A stretch of DNA of 64,000 bases from Microcoleus sp. FACHB-831 (GCF_014695585.1 NZ_JACJON010000060.1:62001-126000), one strand, 5' to 3'; positions 17,701 through 27,181 are shown, numbered from the stretch's first letter. Program-made: numbers and translations. Notes: generated from the sequence alone by a model not told the origin.

Positions 17701-18876
17701 TCCCGCTGGCCCTGGCGTGCCACTTGTAGTATAAGTTGGGCTAACTACCGAGCCTGGGGGGTTTATGGCGTCTGGCACCGTCACGCCTGTTAGGGTACAA
17801 CCAAATTGGCGGTTTGCGGGATTGTAAACTTGGTCGTTTGTGACGGTGATGTTATAAGTAATGGGGCTGCCCGCAGGCACTGAAGATGGCCCAGTTTTCC
17901 CGACTCCCGCGCCAGCAACGGTTGGTTGCGGTAGGGTAGCAAAGTCACTGATGTTTGTAGCGTTACCGGGAGCAACTTGCGTGCCGACTCCAGTGTTAGG
18001 GTCGATCCTAACAAGGCCATTAGTACTACCAGTAGCATAAAGGTTTCCATCTTGACCAAAGGCTAGCGCACCTAGCTGGAAAGTAGCAGCTAGACCTGTT
18101 GTGCCCCCCACTAAGGTCGAACCAGTAACGTCCCCCGCCGGGTTCAAAGTTACTCTGTAAAGACTGGCCGGGCCTCCATTGGTTACATAAAATGTCTGGC
18201 CGCTGGGGTCAGTAGGGTCAAAAGCCAAATCCCCGCTACCAGCGGCCAATCCGCTAATTGTCCCCCTTGCGGTGGCAACGCCAGTTGTTGTATTAATTGT
18301 GTAGATAGCTGTGGGAGTTCCAGCAACACTACTACCCATAGCGTAGATTAGACCACTGGGACTTAAGCCAAGTCGAAAGAAGCCACCTGCTGGCCCACCA
18401 ACGATCGGCCCGACGATGGTGTTGGTTGCAGTAGCTGGGTTCCAATACGCCAGCCTGTATGTCGTTGATCCAGCAGCAGCATTTTCTACATAATAAATAA
18501 AACCCGTGCTTTGCTCTCTGGCAAGAGTGACAGTGGTAAATGAAAGATTTCCCACCACATTGGTGGCTCGGGTCGAAGTATTCATAACATAGATATTTGT
18601 ATCGGTGCCACCACCGGAGCCATACAGGAGGTTGACGAAGCAGGTGTTGGCGGCATCGGCTCTTTGAGGTAGCGACATAACACTCAACACTGTCAACAGT
18701 GGCACTACTGATATTTGCCAGCGTATTTGCAAGTACGCTAGGTTAATTAGCCAGCGTTTGAATTTTTTGAAGTTACTTATATTTTTCTTTTCAGTACGCT
18801 CTAAACGACGTTGTTTCGATTTACCTAAGTACGAATTATTGAAGTTATACACAGTTGGTAGATGTTTAGGAAACAA
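14716..18876 (-). CDS. Large secreted DUF11-repeat surface protein
   Basis: The protein has up to 1386 residues. A signal peptide with an unusually long N-region (h-region ISVVPLLTVLSVMSLP, cleavage after ADA, about 75) is followed by a beta-propeller-like part (about 77-320; repeats such as LAFGQDGNLYATGS). One divergent DUF11 domain comes next, then six near-identical ~120-residue DUF11 repeats (GNVTYTITTTNNGP; VVIRDQIAAGATFVSASDGG) coded at about 15240-17510. Last is a ~170-residue C-terminal domain with a conserved Cys pair and the ending FGFVRFRVKIN, shared with the proteins at 29444 and 33668. The start is TTG at 18876; an in-frame stop lies close upstream and there is no clear ribosome-binding site. 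It is probably an adhesin or structural envelope protein. Confidence 0.82.
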   Translation of the reverse strand: MFPKHLPTVYNFNNSYLGKSKQRRLERTEKKNISNFKKFKRWLINLAYLQIRWQISVVPLLTVLSVMSLPQRADAANTCFVNLLYGSGGGTDTNIYVMNTSTRATNVVGNLSFTTVTLAREQSTGFIYYVENAAAGSTTYRLAYWNPATATNTIVGPIVGGPAGGFFRLGLSPSGLIYAMGSSVAGTPTAIYTINTTTGVATARGTISGLAAGSGDLAFDPTDPSGQTFYVTNGGPASLYRVTLNPAGDVTGSTLVGGTTGLAATFQLGALAFGQDGNLYATGSTNGLVRIDPNTGVGTQVAPGNATNISDFATLPQPTVAGAGVGKTGPSSVPAGSPITYNITVTNDQVYNPANRQFGCTLTGVTVPDAINPPGSVVSPTYTTSGTPGPAGTYDPATGEWTGLNLAPGQSITLAITGTVSPSASGTITNTANIVLPGGLQNTSPSTTSTVTTTVVPASADLAASKSGLANSPAPGNVTYTITITNKGPGAATNAIIRDQIAAGATFVSASDGGTFANGVVTWPAITINPTDANNPAVTRTVTVSLPANGTYTNTASVTSDTQDPTPNDNQSPFTTQVPGTASAADIVTRKSGPAGLPAAPGNATYTIATTNNGPGDATNVVIRDQIAAGATFVSASDGGTFANGVVTWPAVTVNNGQTATRTITVTLPVNGSYTNTSSNTSDTPDPTPGNNNGTDPAASVTTVVPSTTSADIVTTKSGPTGRPAPGEVSYTIATTNNGPNDATNVVIRDQIASGATFVSASDGGTFANGVVSWPAVNLNNGQTVTRTITVNLPVNGSYTNTSSNTSDTPDPTPGNNNGSLPAAQVTTLVPSGNSADILTSKTGVTSLGTPGNVTYTITTTNNGLDAATNVVIRDAIASGANFVSASDGGTFANGVVSWPAITLNNGQSVTRTITVTLPANGSYTNSASNTSDSFDPNTSNNNGTSANAQVTTIVASGNPADLVTLKSGPTGLASAPSNVTYRIVTINNGPNDATNVVIRDQIAAGSTFVSASDGGTFANGVVTWPAINTIRKGDRVTRTITVSLPVNGSYTNTASNTSDSPDPTPSNNNGSLPTARVTTVVPSATQADVATTKSGSTGNEQAPATVTYTITTVNNGPDTATNVVIRDLIASGATFVSASDGGTFAPGVVTWPAITLNRGDRVTRTVTVTLPTNGTYTNIASNTSDTPDPDPSNNDGTATTAAVITSLPGTSPRLRLVKRITNVTRNGTAISGVNFNSFISADPTNDTATGWPANLLLGVPNISAPLQSGDEIEYTIYFLSDGAAPIDNLKFCDPIPPQTTFIPDSFGSGSGIRLNLAGSARSLTNLPDTDEGAFFSSLVPPSGKFASNVCPSPNNPDGSALVNLETLSNTSGANFGFVRFRVKIN

Positions 18877-19426
18877 TTTAATGGCTTGCTTCTTAAATAT
18901 TTATGTGGAGAGCCTAGAATTAATAAATATTTAGCTTAAATTTAATCTTTTCTTTATAAGAATGGAAACCCCCTTTGCTTAAATCTCTAAGGCTAACTAG
19001 CATTATCATGTCAGCTAAATATATATTGTAAGACCTTAGTCAAACAAAGAATTTTATTTTTTATTTCATAATGCCTTTTAACCTAACTTTGCTAGACTGT
19101 CTAGGTACTAGGTATTAGTAATGCAACAAATTTTCATGAGCGTCTTTTTCAGGGCGATCGCGTATCAATACTTATAGGTAACGTTCACATCCCTCTAGTC
19201 GCCTTTTTAAGTGGGAGAAAATACTTAAAGCCCCTAATTTATCCCCGTTGCGGGGAGTTACAAGGGGTAAACAATAGTAGCCTAAAAGTAGGCGATCGCG
19301 TAAATTCCCATGTCAGCTTCTTTGTCCTCGAAGAAGCTACCAATGTTTTGTAGTCCACAGAAAAATTAATTTTTAGATAAATGACGAATAAATAAAAACT
19401 CATTCATCATTTATACTTAAAAATTT
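18877..19426. other. Intergenic region upstream of the large DUF11 gene
   Basis: These 550 AT-rich bases lie between the beta-helix/OmpA gene and the DUF11 gene, both on the minus strand. They hold two HIP1-like sites, a small hairpin CCCCG-TTG-CGGGG near 19245 and a perfect 8-bp hairpin at 19315-19338. No ORF is supported. A promoter for the DUF11 gene is expected here but none is obvious. Confidence 0.4.
19315..19338 (-). terminator. Hairpin after the beta-helix/OmpA gene, possible terminator
   Basis: AGCTTCTT (19315-19322) and AAGAAGCT (19331-19338) form a perfect 8-bp stem with an 8-base loop, about 90 bases downstream of the stop at 19427. There is no T-run, so terminator activity is uncertain. 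Confidence 0.35.
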
Positions 19427-21595
19427 CTACCTCTCCAGTTGTAAATCTTCTTCTTGCACGATCAACTCGATACCTCTGGCGTCTGAGAAGATAAACTCAA
19501 CCCGCCTGTCTCGCGCATAATCCAATCGAGTATTACCTTCAGTACGACGTAGGGATTCACCGAATGCCCTTATCCTCATTCTCTCAGGTGCAATACCCTG
19601 CCTTCTTAAATAATTTCGCGCCGCGATCGCCCGCCGATTTGATAAATTCAAGTTGTAAGCATTGCTAGCACGCGGATCTGTATGTCCTTGAAGTTCTACA
19701 ACTATAGTCGGCTGTTCTCGCAATACCGTAGCAATCCGATCTAGAACTTGGGCACTTTCTGGACTAATAATGTCTTTGTCTAAGGCAAAGTGGACATTTG
19801 TCGGTACTTGAATGCGGATGGGCGTTGGAGGTATTTCTGGTGGCGTTGGTTCGATTGGTGGTTCTGGTGGAGGTGGCGCACTGGTGCATTTGGGTATCTC
19901 TGGTGGCGTTCGGTTTTCTAGCTGCGGCTGGGTTCCATCGTTAGATAAAATTGCGGCATTTATAGCGGGTTCAGATGTTCCGTATTTTGGGTTAGAAGCG
20001 ATCGCGCTTACTCTTTCCCCCGCCTGCAACTTATCAACCGTTGCGCTAAATTTCCCCTTTTCATCTGCCTCAACTGTCGTCAAAACTTCTCTCAAATCGC
20101 CATACGCAGATCGATTAGGTATTAAAGATCCAGCATTGGCATTTAAAGAATTTTCTGCTCCCAACCCTCTGCCCGCGATCGCTTGTTGTACCCGATAAAT
20201 TTCTATGCGGGAACCCGGATCGGCTTTACCAATGACAGTAGTTTTATTGCCCAAAACAAAAAACTCTTTACTGATAAATTCCGGCGCATTAATAGATGCG
20301 TTTCCAGTATCTTTTCTGCGGTTGCGGGAATTCCGTTCAGGATTGGGGCCATCTCCTCGTTGAAAGTCAGTAACATCTGTACCGCTTTGCGTTACTAAGT
20401 CTATACTCAGCCCATCAATATTATTAAAACGGTTGCCGGAAATTATGTTGCGATCGCTCTTTGGATACGAAGCTACTGCTACACCCGCACCCACTTGATG
20501 GCTGATATCATTCTCTACAACCTGGTGTTCGTTTCCCATCAAATACACCGCTGCTCGCTGTAACCGACGACTGTTAAACTTAATTTGGTTACTGCGAATA
20601 GATACTGCCCCATCTGGCTTAAATAAATACACTCCACTGCCATCGTTACCGCATATCAAATTACCGCTAATTTGCGTTTTATCGACCGCACCTTCTAGTC
20701 GAATTGCATCTGGCATCCCCGCTATTCCATTACCTACAATAAGGTTTTCGCTAACTTGCATACTGTTAGCATTAACCCCAGTAATAATAGCGCTACCATC
20801 GTGGTTAGAAATCCGGTTGCGGCGAATATTTGTGCCCAAACTGTTAAATACAGAAACGCCAAAAGCAGAAGTAGTTTGCGGCACGCTCTCATCAGGCAAA
20901 ATGCCCAACCAGTTATTTTCAATTACTACATCTCTGGGCGGTGTTTCTCCCCGCTTATTTAACTCAATTCCCAAGCTTCTAGCAGCAGCTAAATTATTCC
21001 CAAAATAGGAATAATGTATGTAATTTTCTGATGCGGTGCCGATAAAAATATCGGCTGGTGGAGTAGTAGCAGTGGCGCGAAGATTTGATGTGAAACCATA
21101 CAAGGCTAAACCGCGAACGGTGACACCATCTGCCGCTATACTTAGACCGCGAAACACTTCGCGATCGCTTTGGGGTGTTAATTGCACAACTGGAATTGGA
21201 ATCGCAATTTCAGCAGTTGCAGATTTTGTAGCGTCATACCCCTGCTGAGTCGTGCCATCTACTAATACTGGCACGCTGAGGGGTGGCAATGCTTGTGTCA
21301 GCCGGATGGTAGTTTGTTCAGCAGGGAGATTAAACGCAATTTCCGATTTATTTGCTGGGGAGATTTGTGCTTTTTCAGCCGGACTAAGTTGGTCTTGGGA
21401 GATAGTGCCATTAACTAGAGCGATCGCTTCTCTTAAAGTCAGACCATCATCCGCCTTAATTACCCCATCCTGGTTGCTATTCACCACAACTCTCAGAGGT
21501 GTAATTGCACTTTGAGCCAGAGACAGTGCGCTACCACCTGAAGTTATTACTAGAAGCGCTGATGTAGAAATAGAGAAATAGTTAGTAAAGCGCAT
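19427..21595 (-). CDS. Beta-helix repeat protein with C-terminal OmpA peptidoglycan-binding domain
   Basis: The protein has about 722 residues. It begins with a signal peptide (SALLVITSGGSALSLAQS), then GLTLREAIALVNG, the start motif of many right-handed beta-helix exoproteins. Residues about 150-420 form repeated NosD-like strands (VVIENNWLGI, NIRRNRISNHDGSAI, QISGNLICGNDGSGVYL). A Pro-rich hinge (PPPPEPPIEPTPPEIPPTP) leads to an OmpA domain (about 610-715: VELQGHTDPRASNAYNLNLS, RAFGE, RDRRVEF) that binds peptidoglycan. ATG at 21595 is preferred, with an alternative GTG at 21601. It lies 122 bases downstream of the barrel gene and would anchor the surface complex to the wall (inference). Confidence 0.82.
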   Translation of the reverse strand: MRFTNYFSISTSALLVITSGGSALSLAQSAITPLRVVVNSNQDGVIKADDGLTLREAIALVNGTISQDQLSPAEKAQISPANKSEIAFNLPAEQTTIRLTQALPPLSVPVLVDGTTQQGYDATKSATAEIAIPIPVVQLTPQSDREVFRGLSIAADGVTVRGLALYGFTSNLRATATTPPADIFIGTASENYIHYSYFGNNLAAARSLGIELNKRGETPPRDVVIENNWLGILPDESVPQTTSAFGVSVFNSLGTNIRRNRISNHDGSAIITGVNANSMQVSENLIVGNGIAGMPDAIRLEGAVDKTQISGNLICGNDGSGVYLFKPDGAVSIRSNQIKFNSRRLQRAAVYLMGNEHQVVENDISHQVGAGVAVASYPKSDRNIISGNRFNNIDGLSIDLVTQSGTDVTDFQRGDGPNPERNSRNRRKDTGNASINAPEFISKEFFVLGNKTTVIGKADPGSRIEIYRVQQAIAGRGLGAENSLNANAGSLIPNRSAYGDLREVLTTVEADEKGKFSATVDKLQAGERVSAIASNPKYGTSEPAINAAILSNDGTQPQLENRTPPEIPKCTSAPPPPEPPIEPTPPEIPPTPIRIQVPTNVHFALDKDIISPESAQVLDRIATVLREQPTIVVELQGHTDPRASNAYNLNLSNRRAIAARNYLRRQGIAPERMRIRAFGESLRRTEGNTRLDYARDRRVEFIFSDARGIELIVQEEDLQLER

Positions 21596-21723
21596 ATTCA
21601 CTCATGAATGGATGAAATGATGAATAATGAATGGTAAATGATGAATTATGAATAACTGAAATATTATTTCAAGCAATATTCAGCATTCATAATTCATCGC
21701 TTCCTTCCTTCAAACTTCATAAT

Positions 21724-24700
21724 TCATATTTTCTCCATCCTTTTTATTACAGACGGAAGAAGGGGGCTAGAGAAATGAGGAAAAATGCTATATTTTTCAC
21801 TCTTAACTTCAGAAATTGGCAGTTGCGATTTTAGATTCTTGATTGGGAATTTTGGCTTATTAGATTCTTCTTCGCGGCTACCTGCGTCAGAAGATTCTAA
21901 CTGCTTACTACTATTTCCCGCTCCTTCATCAGTTGGCTTAATTTCAGAATTAGCAGGCGGTGTAGTAGGAGGATTAGCCTCCGGCTTGACTTCAGAATTA
22001 GCAGGCGGTGTAGTAGGAGAACTAGCCTCCGGCTTGACTTCAGGATTAGCAGGCGGTGTAGTAGGAGAACTAGCCTCCGGCTTGACTTCAGGATTAGCAG
22101 GCGACGTAGTTGAAGAATTAGCCACTGGCTTCACTATTGATTCTTGTTGCTGCGGTGGCGCTACCTTTTGGCGCCCAAACCCGCCTAACAGTTCGTTAAG
22201 CTTCAAAGTCAGGCCAAAATAAACGCCCCCATTAGACCGATAGCCCGTGAAGTCGCGGTCGTCCACGCTGCCAAAACTATATCCCAGCGAAGCCCGCAAA
22301 TCTGGCGTCAAATAATAACCCGCCTCAACCGCCAACCCAGTTTCCTTAAAACCAGTCGAAGGCTGTCCTATCCACCGCACTTCCCCAGCAATATCCGTCC
22401 TGTATCCCAGCTTATAAGCCGCCCGCGCTTGCGCCAGATACACCATGCTGTCTTGGCTAAAGTCACTCGCATAATACGTCGTGCTATAGCGCATCGCGTA
22501 CTTGCCATAAAATTCCCAGCGCCAATCTGGGGCATAAATCGCCTCTGCGGCTACTAAGTGATCGTTGTAACCCGTGCCGCTACCCAGAAGCAAAGTTTCG
22601 GGAATAGTCGATGGGTTGCGTCGATATTCATATCTCAACAAGGCGTTAAACTGATCCGCGCTTGGGTCGCGGTAAGCCAGCCCCAGTTTCAGATTCACCG
22701 TGTCCCCCAATCCCCGCAGCAGTTGGTTGGAAGCATTCGCCTGCTGGTAGCGCACTAAGGCAGTCAGTGCGGGCGAAACTTTGCCAGCAGCCCCCGCAGA
22801 AATTACGGTATTGCTGCCGTCCTCGCCAGTCCGATGCTCCCAGCGCGCGCTTGCTTGAAAATCTGGATTGTCGGTATATTCAAAACCGACGCTGTAGGCA
22901 TCGCCGCCAGCAAGTCCCAGGGAAGCGGCGCTTTGGCCTGTGGCGTAGGGTTGGGCAAATTGCTGTCCGGCGGCGGTGCGGACAAACAAGTTATTGAAAA
23001 TGTGTTCGTAGCCGAGGTGAACTCGGAAACCAGGAGCAAGGACAATGCGATGATTTAGCCCGACTGCTCCTTGTCCAGTCACGCTACCAAAGGCGCTGAT
23101 AATCGAGTAGCGACTTGTAATGGAAGTGTTTTCGCCCAACTGTCGATCTACGAGGGTGTCGAGGCTGGTGATGGAGTTGTTCTTAAAGAGTCCTCCATCA
23201 AAGAATTGATGAGCGAGGCGGAAAGTAACTCCTTGCATCGCCGCCCAATCTAGGCCAAGAGTGGTGCGGTTGGGATATAAAGGGTCGCTCCGACCGTCCA
23301 AATTCAATTCATTCTGAGCGCGGAAGGTAATGGTTTGAGTCAGGGGTAAGTTTAGACGGCTTACCAGTTGGCTGGCATTGCCATCAAAAGTGTCGCTGAT
23401 TCTGTCGTCGCGATCGCGGTTCACATACTCCAAGCTCAAATCCGCCGCACCAAATTTCTGCACTAACCCCGCGCGTATCGTCGTCAGCGAATTATCCACT
23501 CTCTCGCCCGGTCTGGCTCGCGGTTGCGGGTTAAAAATATCAAAAAAATCAGTCCTGATTGCGGACGCCCTACCAAAATTAATTTCGTGGTCGTAACTCG
23601 CCGTCAAATTTGTGGTTTTGGTAATTTGCGCCGCTACATTAGCGCCGTATCTTGTCTGTCCTGGTGTAAAACTCGTTGTCGCGTTGTTAGAGAAATTCTC
23701 CTCAACAGAACGATAGTAACCCCGACCCAGCAAGAAAGGAGCGATCGCTCCATACGCCTCTACCCTATATGCGTTCCCCGTCACGTTTCCCAAAAACGGA
23801 TCGTCGTTTGTCGAGCGGGCATATTCGCCGACTATTTGCCCGTTTTTACCCAGGGGGAATAGAAAATCCGCTCCCAGTAGCTCAAAGTTCCGGCTGTCTA
23901 GGTTCTCCCGCATATAACTAGCGCCAACCCAACTTTGCCGATTAAATTCTTGGGAAAAATTGTATTGCAGCCGCCCGCCATACAGATCTGTATTCTCACC
24001 CGCGCCCTCGTGCTGGTAAGTAACTACAATCCGCCGCACTTCAGTAGTACCAAACGGGTTAAGCTCTGTCGCCAAAAGCGGACGGCGGAACAACAGCGTA
24101 CCGCGCTCGTAATCAATCTCGTAGTCTGGCCCTCTATATAGAGGTCTGCGGGAAAGGACGGTTCCGGGGCGATTAATTTCTTCTGTCTCTAGAAAAACAT
24201 TCTCGCTTCCTTCCACCAGCAGGCGACGCGACAGGAAATAATAGCCACTCGTACCCGTAGGCACGATCGTATCTCGCTGGAACCCCTGAACGTCCGGGCT
24301 GTACATCGCCGTAAGTTGCAGATTGCCCAAGCTGAAATTGCCCTTAAACCCGTGCAACTGCCTCGTCGTCGCGCTAAATAACTGGGATGCGCGGGCAAAT
24401 TCTGTCGTGTTGTAGTCGCCCCACATCACATAATCGGGTTCGGCGCCAGAAGTAGGCGAAGTGCGCTCTAAACGCACATATACCGAATCTTTAGAGGGAG
24501 TAAGATAATCGACAGTTGAACTATCGCCATATACCGGATAGTTTTGTTCGCAAAATTGCGGCCCCCGGAACAGGCGAGTAATGCCGTCGCAAGTTTCGTT
24601 GAGGTTGCGGGCGCTATTATAAGCACCAGTCAACAACCATTCCCCCACTTTGCCCGTAGCGAAGACAGCAGCGCTGGCATCAAATGCGGTGCCTTTGTCT

Positions 24701-26265
24701 AGGTCGGGTTTAATGAATTCGTTGCGCCTACCCCAGAAATTAGTGCCCCTCGGCCCAATTCGCAAGTCTATTACGCCGCTTACTAGCGATGGTCGTAGGT
24801 TGGTAATAAACTCAACTTGAGTATAGTTTTCTACGACTGTCTCGGTTTCTAAGGGCAGTACTTCCGTACCTTGAGCAGTTTGAGCGGGTATTTCTGGGCT
24901 GGGAATTTTTGGTGTTGAGGCTTGAGCCTGCAACTTTTTGCCATCTACAGCAGCGCGGATTTTTACTTTCCCCGCTTCCAGACTCGATTGCAACTGAGCG
25001 GTAAATTGTCCAGATTTTGCTACTACTTGGAATCCCGGCTCGTCTTTGTCCTCATCTGCACCAACAAATTTACCCGCACTGGAAGTTAAGGTTACTCTCG
25101 CATCTTCGCGGATTAGTTCGCCTTTTTCGTCGGTAATCCTACCTTCTAGGGCAAGAAATGAGCGACCATCGGCGGGGATGCGGGCATTACCTGATGGGAC
25201 AATTTCTATCTTCCTCCCCGTTTCTTTAACGTTGAGTGTGAGGCTGATGGGGGCGGCGTTATCAGCCTGGACGGTTATGGTGTTTTCGCCTTTTTCTAGG
25301 GGAATGTTGTACCAGACTTGGTTAACTATATTTTGCGCTTCGTTTCGGTCGATTTGTGTCTGGATTTTGGAGTCTATTGGTTTTTTGTTAACGCTTACTT
25401 GAACCTGAGTTGCTGCGCTGTACTGGATGCTTAGGTTGGTGGAACGGTTGCGGATAACGCCGCTTTGGGGGGTGAGGATGCGGACTGGGACTTCTAGTGA
25501 TTGGGGGTTGGGAGTTGGCGAATCGTTGGTTGTTGGTTGTTGGTTGTCGGTTGTTGGTTGTTGGTTGTCTGCTGTTAAGCTACCAGGATTAACTGACTGC
25601 TGGCGATCGCTATTTGTTTTTAGAGAGGGGAAATTTCGCGTCTCTACCGCGTATCCTGCAACAGTTTTTTGATTTTGGATAAAAGAGCGGAAATTATCTG
25701 AAGTATGAATTCTTTGATCTTGTCCGCGATCGCGTAGAGATGTTATCTGCAACGTCTCTAGGCTGGGAATATCCGCAGTTTTAGCAAAATTGATAGATGC
25801 GGAATCTTGTGTTTCTAGAGAATAATCGGCGATCGCGCTTGGATTGTTTGGCGTCGCGTCAGCCGACATCGACACCTCTTCTACATCTGATGGTGCAACA
25901 AAAGATTTTTCACTTCTTTCCGACCGTACAGACCTTATTGGCGAACTCTTTACAGCCGAATTCTTTTCAACAGACAAAACGGTATCAGCGCTAACGTGCT
26001 GAAGCAGTAAAGCGCTGAGGCGCTTCGCTTCGTTGATGCGATCGCTTGAATTCCCTAGTGGTAATTCAGACAGTTCGTTGGCTTTGGCCGTCTGAGGAAG
26101 AAACAGGTAAAAACTAACTAGAAAAAACCAAGAAATTTTTCTATTATCACCCCGCGCCGTCGTCTGCTGTAGATTGCTTTTAGCGTTTGACTTATCTACA
26201 GCGATCGACAAAATAAGACTTTTGCAGAGACGCTTGAGGTCTTCTGATCTTGACAGATACCGCAT
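21724..26265 (-). CDS. Large outer-membrane beta-barrel protein with Ig-like N-terminal part
   Basis: The protein has 1513 residues. A long N-region precedes a signal anchor (ISWFFLVSFYLFLPQTAKA, about 44-62). Residues about 65-260 are low complexity and include DNQQPTTDNQQPTTND, coded by a heptamer tandem repeat. Ig-like segments follow (about 265-450; VRILTPQSGVIRNRSTNLSI). From about 490 to 1390 amphipathic strands with aromatic ends and FDGG/YDHEINFG turns predict an outer-membrane barrel. A C-terminal tail carries four 16-residue Pro/Glu/Lys repeats (SSPTTPPANPEVKPEA). The ATG lies one base after the stop of the upstream gene (TAATATG), so translation is probably coupled. It is a candidate export or assembly pore for the neighbouring DUF11 proteins; the family is not recognised. 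Confidence 0.75.
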   Translation of the reverse strand: MRYLSRSEDLKRLCKSLILSIAVDKSNAKSNLQQTTARGDNRKISWFFLVSFYLFLPQTAKANELSELPLGNSSDRINEAKRLSALLLQHVSADTVLSVEKNSAVKSSPIRSVRSERSEKSFVAPSDVEEVSMSADATPNNPSAIADYSLETQDSASINFAKTADIPSLETLQITSLRDRGQDQRIHTSDNFRSFIQNQKTVAGYAVETRNFPSLKTNSDRQQSVNPGSLTADNQQPTTDNQQPTTNDSPTPNPQSLEVPVRILTPQSGVIRNRSTNLSIQYSAATQVQVSVNKKPIDSKIQTQIDRNEAQNIVNQVWYNIPLEKGENTITVQADNAAPISLTLNVKETGRKIEIVPSGNARIPADGRSFLALEGRITDEKGELIREDARVTLTSSAGKFVGADEDKDEPGFQVVAKSGQFTAQLQSSLEAGKVKIRAAVDGKKLQAQASTPKIPSPEIPAQTAQGTEVLPLETETVVENYTQVEFITNLRPSLVSGVIDLRIGPRGTNFWGRRNEFIKPDLDKGTAFDASAAVFATGKVGEWLLTGAYNSARNLNETCDGITRLFRGPQFCEQNYPVYGDSSTVDYLTPSKDSVYVRLERTSPTSGAEPDYVMWGDYNTTEFARASQLFSATTRQLHGFKGNFSLGNLQLTAMYSPDVQGFQRDTIVPTGTSGYYFLSRRLLVEGSENVFLETEEINRPGTVLSRRPLYRGPDYEIDYERGTLLFRRPLLATELNPFGTTEVRRIVVTYQHEGAGENTDLYGGRLQYNFSQEFNRQSWVGASYMRENLDSRNFELLGADFLFPLGKNGQIVGEYARSTNDDPFLGNVTGNAYRVEAYGAIAPFLLGRGYYRSVEENFSNNATTSFTPGQTRYGANVAAQITKTTNLTASYDHEINFGRASAIRTDFFDIFNPQPRARPGERVDNSLTTIRAGLVQKFGAADLSLEYVNRDRDDRISDTFDGNASQLVSRLNLPLTQTITFRAQNELNLDGRSDPLYPNRTTLGLDWAAMQGVTFRLAHQFFDGGLFKNNSITSLDTLVDRQLGENTSITSRYSIISAFGSVTGQGAVGLNHRIVLAPGFRVHLGYEHIFNNLFVRTAAGQQFAQPYATGQSAASLGLAGGDAYSVGFEYTDNPDFQASARWEHRTGEDGSNTVISAGAAGKVSPALTALVRYQQANASNQLLRGLGDTVNLKLGLAYRDPSADQFNALLRYEYRRNPSTIPETLLLGSGTGYNDHLVAAEAIYAPDWRWEFYGKYAMRYSTTYYASDFSQDSMVYLAQARAAYKLGYRTDIAGEVRWIGQPSTGFKETGLAVEAGYYLTPDLRASLGYSFGSVDDRDFTGYRSNGGVYFGLTLKLNELLGGFGRQKVAPPQQQESIVKPVANSSTTSPANPEVKPEASSPTTPPANPEVKPEASSPTTPPANSEVKPEANPPTTPPANSEIKPTDEGAGNSSKQLESSDAGSREEESNKPKFPIKNLKSQLPISEVKSEKYSIFPHFSSPLLPSVIKRMEKI
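21936..22125. repeat. 48-bp tandem repeat inside the barrel gene, four units
   Basis: Four in-frame 16-codon units encode variants of SSPTTPPANPEVKPEA near the C terminus of the barrel protein. The bases are nearly identical between units, so copy-number variation is likely. Confidence 0.7.
25525..25566. repeat. In-frame heptanucleotide tandem repeat, six units of GTTGGTT
   Basis: Six 7-base units (one with T to C) lie within the barrel gene. Three units equal seven codons, so the product shows NQQPTTD/N twice. This is a short tandem repeat of the type usually found between genes. Confidence 0.75.
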
Positions 26266-26266
26266 A

Positions 26267-27181
26267 TTAACGCCGCCCTTCTCGATACACTGGTGTCACC
26301 GCAAAATTCATTCTGGCTAATCCTCCGGGTTCCAGACGAACTAGGCGTGACTGACTGTTGCGTTCAATGAAGCGTTGATTGGGAGCCAATGTATATCCCG
26401 GAAGCGATGTCAGATCTAACGTTCCGCTACGATTGCCAGAGATAACATTGGCTAAGGAAAACAGCCCATTTGCATCTGTTGTGATGCGATTGCCATCATC
26501 CATAAAAATTACAGCATTGGGAACTCCAGGCTCACCTGACTGTTGTTCGCCATCAAAGTTTTTATCAACAAATACACGCCCAATTAAAGTGCCGCAATCT
26601 GACAGAATTCCCGGTTGAATTCGCAGTTGGTGGCTGGCGATGTTGCTTCGAGTTTCCTGTGCCTGATTTCTGCCGTTACCCCTAATAGCGTCGGGAGTTA
26701 CAGTTGCGGCATAGATTATATTTAGTGTCTGGTTGGGAGCGAGACTGGGATAGTTAAATGTAACTGTCCGACCCGATGTGGTGGGGGGTGCCAATGTCAC
26801 CCCGGTCGCCCCCCTATCCGTTGTTAGGGAACCTTGCAAAGCCTTGGATACATATTGCAGTCCGACGGGCAAGGTATCGGTGATGACGATATTGTTGGCT
26901 GTGGCTGTACCGTTATTTTTTAGCGAGAGGCGGTAAATTACCGTCTCCCCAGGCTCCGCGGCAGCGCGATCGCCTGTTTTAATTAATACCAGAACGGCTT
27001 GCCCTGCCGTCACTTTTGTTTGATTTGATGTAACTGGCTTGTCGAGATTGCTACCCGATGCTGATGCTGAATTTAATATTTCATCTGCTGTAACAGGCAA
27101 CCCCTCAAAAACCACATAACCTGGAATAACCACTGTCAAAAATAGGCACAAGTGCCCTAACCGTTCTAGCAGCGTTTTCAT
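26267..27181 (-). CDS. DUF11 plus SdrD-B-like secreted protein
   Basis: The protein has 304 residues. A signal peptide (LCLFLTVVIPGYVVFEGLPVTA, split between 11 and 32) precedes one DUF11 domain (about 70-180: LIKTGDRAAAEPGETVIYRL, SLKNNGTATANNIVITDTLP). Then comes an SdrD-B/carboxypeptidase-regulatory-like domain (about 200-285: LIGRVFVDKNFDGEQQSGEP, TTDANGLFSLANV), whose Asp-rich loop looks calcium-binding. It is the first gene of the surface operon and its stop is one base from the barrel ATG. In other bacteria such domains often precede a barrel within one polypeptide, so the two products probably act together (inference). Function is unknown. Confidence 0.78.
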   Translation of the reverse strand: MKTLLERLGHLCLFLTVVIPGYVVFEGLPVTADEILNSASASGSNLDKPVTSNQTKVTAGQAVLVLIKTGDRAAAEPGETVIYRLSLKNNGTATANNIVITDTLPVGLQYVSKALQGSLTTDRGATGVTLAPPTTSGRTVTFNYPSLAPNQTLNIIYAATVTPDAIRGNGRNQAQETRSNIASHQLRIQPGILSDCGTLIGRVFVDKNFDGEQQSGEPGVPNAVIFMDDGNRITTDANGLFSLANVISGNRSGTLDLTSLPGYTLAPNQRFIERNSQSRLVRLEPGGLARMNFAVTPVYREGRR

